NCBI GenBank assembly: GCA_015680685.1
Contig: MNCI01004284.1
Coordinates: 208,577-251,175 of the forward strand
Reading direction: 5' to 3'
Length of the DNA: 42,599 nucleotides
Source of the DNA: Gnetum montanum
Taxonomy: Eukaryota > Streptophyta > Gnetopsida > Gnetales > Gnetaceae
Part shown: piece after piece, positions 9,621-21,600 of the stretch
Layout: each line of letters begins with the position of its first letter
Numbering within the stretch: position 1 is the stretch's first letter
Notes under the pieces: generated by a model
What the model was told of the DNA's origin: nothing
The model's input: the letters and a program-made list of their open reading frames with translations, nothing else
Databases searched by the model: none
Program-made: the position numbers and the translations under genes

Positions 9621-10610
9621 GTTAAAAAATTCTTGGATCAATACCTATGATCTCATCATAGGACCATGCATACACTATTAACTACTTGTCGATGACTTCC
9701 TTTAACTTCTTTTTCTGGTCTTCATTTATGTTGGTATTTATTATCACTAGCTTCTTATTGTTTAAGAAAGCATAATCTAATGCTTTTGGCAAGGCCTTTA
9801 GTTCTAATAGTTTTAGCTCTATAGTATCTATGATCTCTAATTATCCCCAGTCTATTTCTTCATCTTGACCTTTATGTGAATAGGGGTGCCTTTTCCTTAA
9901 ATGATCTAATGTGTTGGTTTCTTCTACATAGGAACTTATGATTTGTTTTGTTGGTTCAATGTATTTGTTTGATTTTGTCTCTATATTTGTAACTAGCCAC
10001 TAGGTGCCTTCTTATTGAGTGGCTATTAAATAAAGACATTTCTATATACACATTTCCTCTATACATCTCTTGCATGTTTTAGTATTTTTTTTGTTGAATC
10101 ACCCATATTCTTTGCATGCAATTGCACTCATTATCATTGTATGTGATAGATGGAAGTCTACATCTTTGAATGATGCTAGCTTCATCTTCCTTGGAAATTT
10201 CCAAGGACAAATCTTGAATACTGAGCTTAGCATCAATAGTGCTAAGCCTAGCCCTTCCCATTATGATTGGAAACTCTCCCTTATTTTTACCTATGTGGAT
10301 AACTAGAAAATTAGTACAGTAAGACTAGCTACTAATGGTAGTGATCACATAATCTGCTTGTCCTAGTGGAATTATGATCGACTAGCCTACAAGTTTTAGC
10401 TATATGTTACTCTTCTTAAATGGTGATAAATTCCAAGCCTGATACATATCTTGAGAGATCAAGTTCATCCTTGATCTAGAATCTAGTAGAGCCTTGCACA
10501 GTTTTTGTCTTGCTACATGAAGATACACAAAGAGACTTCCTAGATCTGTTCATTTCATTGGAAGTGCTCCTACCTTAACCCAATGAGTAATGGTTTGTGT
10601 CAACATGATA
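9621..10610 (-). pseudogene. Aspartic protease and linker relic of element A
   Basis: Starts near 10605 with MLTQTITHWVKVGALP, matching MLTHTVTNWIKVGHLP of element 1. The active site reads LLDSRSRMNLISQ, so the DLGSG triad region has decayed although the Asp remains. EFPIIMGRARLSTIDAKLS follows at about 10261. The linker to RT (KALPKALDYAFLNNKKLVIIN) is present near 9790. Confidence 0.82.
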
Positions 10611-13100
10611 GTAGTGATTTTTACATTAGCTAATGATGGAGTAGAAGTAGATGTAATCCACATACTTTAGACCTTTTCTAGGCTTGTTCAAAAGAATAGT
10701 TATTTCCTTGATTGTGATTCATGTGTGATCACTTCCTTGCATGTTAATAATCTTGGTTGCACTATTTTGTTGCAGTTGAGATGGTAGTTCCCCCTACATT
10801 GTAGGAGGTGGCACTAGTAGTAAAGGATAAGAATGTTAATTTAATGAACCAACTACTTGTGGATGCATTTAATAATTTGAGTTTTTCCTTGGTGGTGTTT
10901 GTCTATGATATTTGTTGGATATAATTTTGGAGTTTGAATGACTACATTACTTGGAGAGATTGGAAATTGCACATAGTATTCATGTGGGTCTAGTTGCCAA
11001 TATGGGTACTATTGTCATAGTGGTGGCATGGCCCATGATTGTGGTTGTTTCCACTACTATTAATATTGCTCTTGTGGCTATAAATAAGCTCCACTGAGAT
11101 AGTATGTGGGTTGGAAGGCTTGCTTGTAGTTACCTTGAGGATAAGGTAACTATTTGGACATTTGTTTGTTGATAAATTTGAGGTTAAGTACATATTCCCT
11201 ATTTCTTGTAAGGATGCCATTAAGGAACAACATTGTTTGGAATGTTCGTATTGGCATACACATATCCTTCCTCATCTTCAGAGCTTATTTTTGAACATTC
11301 AGCTAGTAAGGCCACTTTTTCCTTTCATCCAAAGTCTCTCTTCTTCTTCTTGTCTTTTTCTTTACCAAAGGCTTGCTCAATTAATTCCTCGACAATCTTT
11401 AAGGTTGTTGCATACTTTTCATTAACCAAATTCCACATCTTTTCTACCTTGGCTGCTATGTTAGTTATAGATTTCTAAATAGGTAGTATTTTATTTTATA
11501 TTACCTTGTCCAAGTTCTCCTCGTTTTGTGGACCACATACTCTTACATCCCTTTTATGAATGGATGGATCTCTATTGTACTCTTCAAATAACTCTCTCTT
11601 TTCTAATTTGACTTCCTTCTTTCTACTTGATTGATTAACCTTTGCATTTGATGGGTAGAAATTTTTGATAATCTACCTTGGGCATAAATCCCAAGTGTCT
11701 CTTAGGTTTTATTTATGAGCCCATTAATGATGTGCCTTAGTTGCTCCCATTGAAAAAATTCATGGCTTGGGCACCTATGCATTAGTAAATGGTATCAGCT
11801 CATTGCCACATCAAGGGATTCATGAGTTCCTTACTTCCATCTTTGGATTTATTTTTAAATATTGGACACCCAGGAATAAGTTTGATATTTATGATTAAAG
11901 AGTTCTAGCATGGTACTCTATCTCTTGATTGATTCTGGTTCAAGTGATTTATACAACCTTTTAGCTTCTTTCACAAGTGTCCTTGGGAATAACTTTAGTT
12001 TCTACCAATAACTTTTTATGTCGTATAAGATGTAGGCATCATGTAATACTTGAAGGTGATGTTGAGGATTAGCATTATAACCACCCTCAAATTTGGGCAT
12101 GTTATTCAGGTCTAGAGGCTTGATGCTGTTGTCCCTTATATGTCTAGTTGGTATATAGACAACTTCCTAGATATTGATCATATTGTAGATTACCAATAGG
12201 GGTTTGTCACTGTGATTAAGTTTGTGAGCTTTATTATAGTGGTGTCCCCTTCAGTGCTCATACCTTTCTCTATCCTTCATTCTATCTTTTTACCCTCTTG
12301 GTTCATGATCCTCATCCTCTTTGTCAGAGTATCTTGGGTGATGGTCATATCGATCATGAGTCCTTCACTCTTTCCTATCATGGTCTTGGTACCTTTTTCT
12401 TATCCTTTCAGAGTCCACCGATGATCATGAGGATGAAGATGAAATAGTAGAAGAATGCTGCTAGCTTGTCCTTCTTTTTTGACTTTGATACTCTTCCTTT
12501 TGGAATCTAGTAGAAACTGTTGGCCTAGAGTCCTACTTATACTTTGAGTCTGTTGCTTTCCTTCTAGGTGTCTTTGCTAAGGTAGAATGTAATTAAACTT
12601 TGATAGGTTCCTAAAGTTGGATAATGAGCACTTGAGAATGGTCCTCATGATTTTGGTAAAGTTGTTCTGTGATAAATGCATTACCATTAGGTTCTTTTAG
12701 GACCACTGGAGAGTTAAATTGCTTTCATTTGTTATATGTATGTTTAATCTTCATAACAGCATCTCTATTTACTTATGTTTTTATGGGTTGGTAGAGTCTT
12801 GTCATGATTTTTCACATGGTGCCCTTATTGTACATGGTTTAGATTCATCCCTCTTAAGGTTGTTTGAAGCATGCTAAGTGCTAAATGTTTTGGAGGAAAA
12901 ACTATGTTGTCCTATATATCTCTCCATTTCATTTGCCCATCTTGGTGAAAGATGAAAGTAAAATTTGGATAGTAAGGATCATGTTGAGCATATGATATTC
13001 TTGTTTGCATGGGAATACCCTGGTCTTCTTTGTTATTGGTTCTATCTTTATCCTTTTTTAGTTCTTTGATAGGGTGTGATTTGTCCTTAAGTGAAGCCAT
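10611..13100 (-). pseudogene. Gag relic of element A
   Basis: Begins at an ATG at 13100 with a Lys/Asp-rich N-terminus and FTFIFHQDGQMKW, matching FTFILHQDEQM of element E's gag. The capsid-type core near 11700-12050 (LKLFPRTLVKEAK...YKSLEPESI...TMLELFNHKYQ) is collinear with E's LKLFPGTLIKEAK...ELFNNKYQ, which fits the Retrotrans_gag pattern. Many stops. Confidence 0.75.
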
Positions 13101-13223
13101 GCTGAAACTGTGATGCTTTCTTAAGTGTGTGTTATCAAATTTATTAAAGGTTTATGTGATTTATCTTTTTAATTTTAAATACAAAAAAATTTGTGAAATC
13201 AATTACTTAGCACACATTGACTA

Positions 13224-13241
13224 TCCCCAACAACAATGCCA
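13224..13241 (-). other. Primer-binding site of element A (tRNA-Asp type)
   Basis: Reverse strand reads TGGCATTGTTGTTGGGGA, one base inside the LTR. It differs from the tRNA-Asp complement TGGCGCCGTTGCCGGGGA only by C-to-T and G-to-A changes. Confidence 0.75.
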
Positions 13242-13242
13242 A

Positions 13243-13837
13243 TGATGAGTGGTGAAGTAATCCAATACCCAACCATATGAGTTATAAGTGTTCATGAGTA
13301 GCCCAATTGTAATCCATGGATGATCAATGTTAATATGCTAGTAATTGAATTAAGCTCATTATCATTGTCTTCCCACTCAAGCTAGTAAAGTCTAAGTGTA
13401 TGGTTTAGCTTGTAGTGAGGCATACGATTAGATGATGTTGTTTGGCTTAAATTACTCCTATGAATAGTCATAATGAAAGTAAAAGTAGTTTCCAAGTCTT
13501 TATCTTGATGTGAAGAAATCTTGATCTTTATTTTCATTCACAAATTATGTTCAAGTATAATCTACTTGAATAAATATTTTTTTTAATCACTAGACATCAA
13601 ACTATGGGCATTCACTTCTATTGCTAAAACTATGGCACAAAACTACAAGAGTTTGGGTAGGGTACTGAATGGAAAGTTGTTAGATTGTGCACCAAAGTAT
13701 CATATTTATAGGGTTTCACACATCCTAAGACATTGTATTAACAATGACATATCATGTGTCATGACATTATATCAATGACATCGTTGATACAACATCGTTG
13801 CTACAATGTTGTATTATGTGAAAACTTGACTTTATCA
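13243..13837 (-). repeat. 5' LTR of element A (short variant, about 595 bp)
   Basis: Read on the - strand it starts TGATAAAG at 13837 (start inferred from the TATA distance) and ends ACTCATCA at 13243. The last about 60 bp (ATATGGTTGGGT...CACTCATCA) and the TTTATTCAAG...AATAAAGA block match the other LTRs. It lacks about 330 bp found in the LTRs of elements 1 and E between those blocks. Confidence 0.75.
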
Positions 13838-14405
13838 ATGAGTAACATGTCTTTCAAGTGACATGACAAGGAACCACTTATTTTAGAAAAAGCTTCCATT
13901 TTTTGTTACACCTCAATTAAGTAGTACAACTTAATAGTGTAATAAGACTCATAGTAGTAGCTTTAGAGAATCCACAACTCTTCTTAATGTCACACATTTT
14001 TGATTTCCACTTCGTTCTTCTCCTTTCCATCTAAGCATAGTGATCACAAGATTATTTTGGTTTTATTGTGATGAGAATATCATTAAGTCCATGGTAATAA
14101 TATTTTTATTATTAGAAATTAGTGAATGAATGATGTGGTCTCATTGTATATACAATTATTCATTCAATGATTTGATAACATAGAATGAAATTCTTATTTT
14201 CAACTACAACTTGCTTATTACTTGATCCTTTATTAGAAAATAATCAAAAATATGTATATAAAAAATAGTAATATTGTCAAAAGAATCAAAGATATAGAAG
14301 AATAGAAAAGATATAAAGAAACTTGAATGATATTAAAGAATAAGAAAAATAATAAGAAATTGTGAAAAATATCAAAGAATGGAAAAGCTATTAAATAATG
14401 AAGAA
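13838..14405. other. AT-rich stretch without a recognised gene
   Basis: No coding pattern found. 14250-14405 is strongly A-rich, with loosely repeated AAGAATAGAAAAGATAT-like units. It lies downstream, on the - strand, of the coding relic at 14410-14960. Confidence 0.5.
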
Positions 14406-14409
14406 AATA

Positions 14410-14960
14410 TCAAAAATTATAATCTAAAAAGTTAAAAAATAGAAAAGTTAAAATGCACTTATCAATTCTTGATTCAAATAGGGTAAACTCTTCTCTTCCC
14501 CAGTGGTTGAACTTATGAGCAAGTGTTTGAAAAATAGATTGCACATCCCTAGGATCATAGCCTCCAAGTTGATTATTTAGCAACCTTAATGATTTATGCT
14601 TTCTTTTATCATCCCATGTAACATTGATGATAATCAACATATGATAATTTGAAGATACATATCTTGTTGGACTAAATGATCTTTCCACTTTAGAATGTCT
14701 ATATATCTTTTCTTATTTATTATTGATTTTAGGTTTTGAGTCTTCATCTTCACTAGTTATTGGTGTATGGTCATGATTTAGGATTTTATTTTTTAGGTTC
14801 TTTATTTGGACCATTTTCTTGAGATAGGGATTGATAAGTGAGTTAGATGTTTCCATGCATGTTTTGGATAGTTTTATGCTCTCATATAGTAACAATTGGA
14901 TGTCTTTTAGTTTAGTGGCTATTATTTCTTTTTGCATACACACTTGCTCTTGAAATTTGT
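14410..14960 (-). pseudogene. Unrecognised coding relic between elements A and B
   Basis: Two open stretches (14713-14943 and 14410-14688) share one reading frame, split by a single TAA near 14713. The first is Lys/Ile/Leu-rich and looks helical, ending in an acidic SEDEDSKP. The second contains WDDKRKHKSLRLLNN and QLGGYDPRDVQS, then WGREEFTLFESRI, which look like a folded conserved domain I do not recognise. It directly follows the protease relic of B where the linker and RT should be, and has no similarity to the same place in elements 1, A or E. A captured gene piece, another element's protein or an old viral insertion are all possible. Confidence 0.45.
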
Positions 14961-15540
14961 TATCGGTTAGTATAAGAATTATGTTAACATTCTAAACTTT
15001 TAATTCATAATTGTACCCTTCATCATCATAATTAATGCATGGAATTATTTGCATTTGTATTACTCCTTACTTATCTTTCTTGAAAATATCCAAGGACAAG
15101 TATCTGGTTCCTAGATTAACATCAATTTTTGCTAATCCTTGCTCTCTTCATAATGATAGGAAATTCCTCCTTATCATTATTCACATCGATCATAAGAAAA
15201 TATGCTAGATAAGACAACCCAGTAATAGTATTCATCATATCTTCTATATGTTTCAAAAGCATGGTGACGTATTGGTTTGCAAGCTCTAGTTTTATGTTGC
15301 ACATCCTTAACTGTAGTAGGTTCCATGCCTTGTATGTTTCTTGAAATATCAAATTTATTTTAGAATATATGTCTAGTAGAGCTTTATAAGGTGAATTTTT
15401 AGAAATTTGGAAATACATGAGAGCGCATCCAGGATCTATTCTTTTCTTTTGAAGAGTTGCTACTTTTATCCAATCTGATATTATATGAGTTAACATGATA
15501 GTTGTAAGCATTTGATTTGGTTGTTGTAGAAGACTGGTGA
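14961..15540 (-). pseudogene. Aspartic protease relic of element B
   Basis: The open stretch 15122-15511 begins MLTTIMLTHIISDWIKVATL, matching the start of the element 1 protease region. The active-site motif has decayed to LLDIYSKINLIFQ. EFPIIMKRARI and, past a frame break, IDVNLGTRYLSLDI match the C-terminal half. Similarity fades near 14990-14961. Confidence 0.8.
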
Positions 15541-18027
15541 TTGCAAGAGTTGGATGAAGTCCTTACTCTACTAGCCTTTTTGAGACTTGTTGAAAAGAAA
15601 GGATGTTTCCTAGATTTATATTTAACATAGCTAGTATTATCTTTTTTCTACATATTAACTACCCTAGTAGCAGTTTTCTACTATAGTTGTGATAATAGTT
15701 TCCATTACATTACTAGAAGTGATAATTGTGGTAGAGGATTGGGAGATTGATGAGAGTAGCCTATAGTTGGTTGAGATACATAAGGTTATGATTCTGTGTA
15801 TGTGGTTGTATTTTTGTAGTACTTAACTAGATAGTAGGCTCAAGAAGCTTGTGTAGAAGTATTTCTTAAAGATATAGGACACTAGATATAGTATCTGTAA
15901 GGATCTGGCTATTGGTATAGATACGGTTGCCTTGTTAGTGGTATCCCTCATAACAATGGTTATTATCACTATTGTTGGGACTACTCATGCAATTAAGGAT
16001 AAGCCCCACTTTGATAATAAGATTGTTGATAGGATTGCTTACAATTTTCCTATGGATAAGGTAATCATTTGGGTATTTTCTTTTTGACAAATTTTTGATT
16101 AAGTACATATGCTCTAGACTCTTATAAGTGGGCCATAACAGGATAATATTTCCTAGGATGTTCATATTGTTTTACATTACAATCATTATCATCTTTAGAA
16201 CTTGAGTTTGTAACCTCCTCTACTGTAGCAGATTTTCCTTTATTTTGATAATTATCACATCCATAATCTCATTTTTGTCCTTATTTTTATTAAATACATG
16301 TTTATTTTTTTCTTCACTATTTTAAGTGGTATTGCAAAATTTTCATCTAAAGAATCCCACATTTTCTCTACCTTTTTTGTCATATCATTTATTAATTTTT
16401 GAATAGGTAGAGTCTTTCACTAGATCACATCTTCTAGTGTTTCCTCTTCTTATGTCTCACAAAACCTTACATCTCTTTTCCTAATAGTAGAATCTTTGTT
16501 ACATTTTGGCTAATTCTTTTTTATGTAATTCTCCTTCTTTCTTTACCACTTAGTCTAGTAACCTTTAAATTTGATGAGTTATCATCTTTGATAGTATTCC
16601 TTTGATAGATACTCTAAGGGTTTCTCTTATTTTATTCCTTAATCCATTGATGATGTGCCATAGTTGTTTCCTCTAGGAAAATCCATGGCATGGGCATCTA
16701 TGTACTAGTAAATAGTATTTAACCATTTCTACATCAAGGGATTCATATGTTCCTTGTTTGTATCTTTGGATTTATTTTTGAAGGTTTAACACTCTAGAAT
16801 AAGTTTGATAATTTTTATTAAAGAGCTCTAACATGGTAGTCCATCTTCTGATTAATTCTAGTTTTAAGAATCTATACTAGATTTTTGGTTTCTTTTTGAG
16901 TATTATAAAAAATAACTTTAATTGCTGTCAATCATTTTCTATGTTTTGTAGGATGCAGGCATTGTGGAAAGCTTGAAGGTAATGTTATGAATTTGCATTA
17001 TATCCTTATTTAAACTTCAGTATATTATTCATGTTAAGTTGCTAGATGTAAGTATATGTTAAATGCTTAGTAGGTATATACATTGCTTTATTGATGTTGT
17101 TCATGCTTTGGAAAATCAATATGGGTTTTTCATAGTCTTTAGGTTTGTATGCTCTCTTGTAGTGATGACTCCTTTGATGCTCATATTGTTCTCTTCTCTC
17201 ATGCTTGATTCCCCTTTCTCGATCTTCTTCATCATCTTCCTCTTCTTTAGAATATCTTATTTTATGGATCATCTCTCATTATTCCTTCTCCTTTCCTTAT
17301 CATGATCCCTTGATCTTCATTCTTTGCTATCAAAGTCTACTAATGAGTATGATGAAGAGAATGAAGGAGTTGGTGAATGGTGTCGATTGGATTTTCTTCG
17401 ATGACTCCTTAATTCATCACCTCTTGTTCTTTCAGACATCTTAGGCCTTGAATTTCTCCTAAGTATGAATTCTAACCCATCTCTTCCTAGAGTTTTTGCA
17501 AGATTTGAACATAACTTTATCTTCATAGGATCTTCATTGCATATAATAGATGATTGAGAACTAGATCTATGAATATGATGAGACTTTTTAGCTTTTTCTT
17601 ATACATATTCTTTCTCTGTAAGAATAATTGTCTAAGGTGTCATCTTTCCTTTCCCTTGTTCATATTTTGCAACCATAATAGCATCCCTTATTGCTTGAGC
17701 CTTTATTGGTTGATATGACCTAGTCATGTTGTTGGTAACTTGATATCCTCTTTATGCATGAATAAGATTTGATGTTAGTAGAGCTTCTTGAAGCATATCT
17801 AGTGCCAACCATTCTTATGATAAGATAATGTGTTCTTATAAGTCTCTCCATCTAAACTATTTATCTTGATGAAAAAGGAATGTGAAATCAAGGTAAGAAG
17901 AATTAGCATGAGCATATGATATTATTGCTTACATTAATCCCCTCTAGTTTTCTTTATTATACTTCCTATCATTACTTTTGTTAAGATAAATAGTAGGTGG
18001 AGATTTCACTTTAGTTATAAAGTTCAT
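15541..18027 (-). pseudogene. Gag relic of element B
   Basis: The ATG at 18027 starts a frame with SYAHANSSYLDFTFLFHQDK, parallel to the gag start of A and E. Downstream sequence is collinear with A's gag (for example around 16600-16950), with frequent stops and indels. No zinc knuckle visible. Confidence 0.65.
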
Positions 18028-18153
18028 TTTAAGTTGGTTAATACTAAAATAAGTGTGTGTTTTGAAAAATTATTCTAAGTATGAAATATAGACTTGATAA
18101 TATTTAGTACAATGAATTATGCTAGGATCAACTATTTGGTAGATATTAACATA

Positions 18154-18171
18154 TCCCTCACAATGGTACTA
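18154..18171 (-). other. Primer-binding site of element B (tRNA-Asp type, decayed)
   Basis: Reverse strand TAGTACCATTGTGAGGGA. Compared with the tRNA-Asp complement, all differences but one (C to G) are transitions of the deamination type. Confidence 0.65.
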
Positions 18172-18172
18172 A

Positions 18173-19597
18173 TGATGAGGGGTAGAGGATTCCAACACTC
18201 AACCATATAAGTTACAAACATTCACGCATGACTAGATCATAATTCATAAATGGATAATATAATAAGCATACTAGTAAGTTGATAATAAGTTCATGATCAT
18301 TATCTTGTCACTCAGAATTAGTGAAGTAAAGAACCTATGGTTTAACTCTCAGTGAGGTATATAATTAATTGATGTTGTTTGGCTTTAATTATGCTAAAGG
18401 TAAATATAATGGAAGTGATTATAAATTCTAAATCTAAGTACAATAAAAATATAAAATTATTATAGCCTATTACTGATAAGTATCCATTCTTGGATTTCTG
18501 TACATGTACTAGATTAATGTAACCATTACTAGGATTACCAAGTAACTTTACCAATGAATGAATCAAGAAAACTCACTACTCAGCTACCAAACTATGACAT
18601 GCTATCCCTAGATGTCATGGAAAATGTCACATATACGATATATTAGACATTATGTGTACAAAGAAAATATACCAAATGCAAAATATATGTGATCTTTGAC
18701 AGTACATATAAAGGAAATAATAGAAAAAATGTGGAAAGAAAAAGAAAATAATGCATTATTGATATGGAATAACATATCTAGATCGTGCTCTAAGAGTGTT
18801 CCTTGTTGTTTTCTTCCTATGTCATCTATCCCTTAGAGGCAATCTAGCATTGCCACCATGGTTAGGATTATAACTTGGCCAGAAGGGATGACCAGTCCAC
18901 TTCCTATCTTGCTTCACCCAACTCCTCTAACTTTCTTGTATCGGCTACACCACTCCATGCTGGCATGACCTCTGACCTTGGGTATAAATGCCTTAGGTCA
19001 AATCCCCAAAGGTAACCTTGAGAGACATGTTCGTTATTACAACATGCCCTTTCAGGTCTTAATTAAAGCTTCCCCTTTCGGTGTTGCTAAGATAACAATA
19101 ACACTTGTTATGAAGAGACACCATATTCATTAGGTAGTAGTGGGAATGGGGATGTGACACAAAAAAATACACTTTATGCTTGAAACCAATTGTACTCATT
19201 CCACCTTACTAATAAGCATGGTAATATTAAATGATCTAAACAATGTAAATCAGATAGTAAAAGTAAATGGCATAGGAAAGTAAATCTATTCTATGTGAGA
19301 TGCTACAATGATGAAGAATAATCTTGATCTTTATTTCCATTTATAAATTATGTCTATGAATAATCTACTCAAATAAAGATTCTATATAAATTTTAATCAC
19401 AATATGGCATACACTCACAACTAATTCTACCTCTATGGAAACAAATAGGAAGAATTTTGCTAAGTATTAGCAAAACATATGTTGTTTGATGTAATAGTGG
19501 GCTTGTATTTAAAGGCATGACATGGCTCACTACATTGTATTTATAACATCATATAATGAGCTATAATATTGTAGTCTTCTACAAAAAGTGTTCATCA
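18173..19597 (-). repeat. 5' LTR of element B with an internal insertion
   Basis: On the - strand it starts TGATGAAC at 19597 and ends CCCCTCATCA at 18173. A weak TATA (TTTAAATA) lies at 19506-19513. The outer parts align with the 595-bp LTR of A (18173-about 18450 and about 19270-19597). About 0.8 kb between them has no counterpart in A. Confidence 0.7.
18450..19270. repeat. Insertion of about 0.8 kb inside the LTR of B
   Basis: Sequence with less AT than its surroundings (notably 18800-19100), unrelated to the A LTR. No protein, terminal inverted repeat or target duplication was recognised, and the borders are approximate. It could be a solo LTR or a non-autonomous element of another family. 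Confidence 0.45.
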
Positions 19598-19629
19598 ATA
19601 AATTTATATAAGATATTTGTTATTTATTT

Positions 19630-19910
19630 TTGTAGAGAAGTTAACTATTAATTGACTAAACTTTGTCACAAGAAAGACATAATTATCATGATAACATTAG
19701 GTTAAGGAATAAAATATTTTATGGGAATTATTATTTTTTGTGGAAAGGTTAATTGATTAAACTTTATGACTAGAAATAAATAATTATTATCATAATTCTA
19801 GGCCAAGAAAATTTTTTTATTGGAATTATCATATTGGTTGGACTTTGTCAATAATTATCATCATAACACTTGGCTAAGAGATGAACATTTTCATAAGAAA
19901 TATTATAGAT
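19630..19910. repeat. Degenerate tandem repeat, about three units of about 100 bp
   Basis: Units share TTAATTGAxTAAACTTT, AATTATxATCATAA and (T)TAGGCCAAGAA-like segments. It lies directly outside the LTR of B. The rest of 19910-20400 is AT-rich with nothing recognised. Confidence 0.55.
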
Positions 19911-20399
19911 ATATACTAGCTTAGATAACAAAGCTCACATGAATTATTATAGGCATGTAATGGTTTTTCCAATTACCAACACAAAATTTAAGACTAAAAA
20001 ATTACTATAGAAATATTTATTTAACACTAATTTTGATTTGGTTTTCAACATGAAAATCAAATCTTGGATTTTATTAATTTGAAAATGAAAACAAATTCTC
20101 TTAGCCAAGTATTAAATATATATCATAAATATCTTGATAAAATAGTCCATAGACCAATTATCTATTAAGTATGGTTTAAATTTATCATAGAAAATAAACT
20201 AATTTAGTTATAATGCTTAAGAAAGACCATCTTTTCTTACAAGTTCATAACAAATCCCAAGAACCTACTTTTGCCAAGGATATTGTAGGTACTTAGAAAT
20301 AAGGATCTTGTATTGTATTCATAGTAAAAATAAAAAATTAATGTTAATTTGAATCATTAATCCAACCAAGCATGGACAATACTCCTTTACATGAACATG

Positions 20400-20650
20400 G
20401 TACATATTTATAAATTCTAGTGATTTTAGTGATCTGGCAATTTAGCAATTTTGGTGATTTGATAATTCAACATTTTAGTAATTTGTGTGATTTGGTGGGT
20501 CATAGATTTGATTTGGACTTTTAGAGTTTTAGTGATTTAGTGATTTGACAACTTTGATGATTTTGCAATTCAACATCTTTGGTGATTTGGTGGATCATAA
20601 ATATGACTTACGCTTTTATCATTTTAGTGATTTGGCATTTTTTATACCAA
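20400..20650. repeat. Nested short tandem repeat (GTGATTTxG core)
   Basis: Many copies of a 9-11 bp unit such as AGTGATTTAGTGATTTGGCA, arranged in two higher-order copies of about 100 bp. AATTCAACATTTT near 20464 recurs as AATTCAACATCTTT near 20567, and TTGGTGGGTCATA recurs as TTGGTGGATCATA. Confidence 0.65.
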
Positions 20651-20849
20651 GGCAAAGTAGAAAGCAACATATTCCATTTTAAGTAGTTTGGAAAAGTACA
20701 AGAAATAGGGTTTCAATGGTAGAACTTATAATTTCTTAAGAGGAATGGAATAATAGGGTTATGAATTTCAACTTCATGACATCTAGGATTGTGTAATTGA
20801 AATTCATGATTGAAGTTATGGTAAAAAAAGAAGAAGATTCAAATAACTC

Positions 20850-21600
20850 CAACCATCATAAAGTTAAAAGATTCATTATCAAATATTGAAGAAACTCAAG
20901 TTCAGAAAAATATGGATACTTTGCAATCAAAGTTGGATTCTCTTGAATCAAAAATAATAACTGATCCCTTAACCTTAGAAGAAATTACTAAAAAAAAAAC
21001 ATGAACATGAAGAAAAACATGAAAAAATTTAAAATCTTTGAATTGTGGAAATTCATGAAGAATAGGGTGAGGATATTTTGCATGTCATATTTGAGGATTG
21101 AGAACTTAGAAGTGGGGTTGAATAAGTTCTTCAAATTACAATAAACCTATCACAAAAAACACATCAAAACTACATGGTTCCCCAACTTGGGTAGTTCACA
21201 CTCAAAGGGTAGATTCCTTACACACCTCTAAACTTTGTTTTTTCCAAAATGTGGTATCAAGGACACCAAAACCTTTATAATATTTGAGCTTTTCTAAGGA
21301 AAGTTTCATCGTTATGAAATCTCCTAATCCCACAAGGTTCCAACAAGCTCAAAGTGTGGTTTAGAGGATCCCACAACTTGTAGAAGATACATATCTACTT
21401 AAGATTATTTTGACGTAGTAAAACAACTCAATCCTACAGAATATTGATAAGCTTGAAAAGGATTCCTTCTCACAATAAGCACATCAAAGAAAGAGAAAGG
21501 AAAAACAAGGAAAGAATGTAACTCAAATTATAGATCCATGTACTTTAAAGAATAGTTCTACAACCAATCAAGAAAATGATATGAAAAATTAAGTACATAA
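20850..21600 (+). pseudogene. Unrecognised coding relic upstream of LTR C
   Basis: 20850-21050 encodes a heptad-like, probably coiled-coil stretch (IEETQVQKNMDTLQSKLDSL, then a Lys/Glu/His-rich part) with one A-run frameshift. From about 21140 the frame continues with long open stretches, including HTQRVDSLHTSKLCFF, SPNPTRFQQAQSVV and QNIDKLEKDSFSQ. Its stops are mostly TAG/TAA where CAG/CAA would fit. The similarity in style to polyproteins of retroelements or plant pararetroviruses is only an impression; I cannot name the family. No other gene was seen in 20650-21932. Confidence 0.4.

Larger units (their letters stand above)
7210..13837 (-). mobile_element. Element A: old gypsy relative on the reverse strand, integrase-truncated
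   Basis: Read on the - strand: 5' LTR (13243-13837), primer site (13224-13241), gag from 13100, protease, RT, RNase H and integrase, cut at 7210 by element 1. Each domain aligns with element 1 or E. All reading frames carry many stops, and CpG is largely gone, so it is an old copy. The rest of its integrase and its 3' LTR should lie before element 1, outside the window. Confidence 0.88.
14961..19597 (-). mobile_element. Element B: gypsy relative on the reverse strand, pol-truncated
   Basis: On the - strand: LTR (18173-19597), primer site (18154-18171), gag from 18027 and protease to about 14961, then a switch to unrelated sequence. Collinear with element A and heavily decayed. RT, RNase H and integrase are missing from the window, by deletion, recombination or insertion of A and the neighbouring DNA. 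Confidence 0.8.

Noticed and set aside
13838-14405. Continuation of the LTR of A to about 14180, giving the usual 940 bp
   Set aside because: The TATA-to-start distance and the TGATAAAG motif put the LTR start at 13837, and no similarity to other U3 regions was seen beyond it; the border remains tentative.
17063-17305. Hydrophobic, Ser/Phe-rich forward frames that look like membrane proteins
   Set aside because: Antisense to the charged Lys/Glu-rich gag relic of element B; hydrophobicity is an effect of reading the complement.
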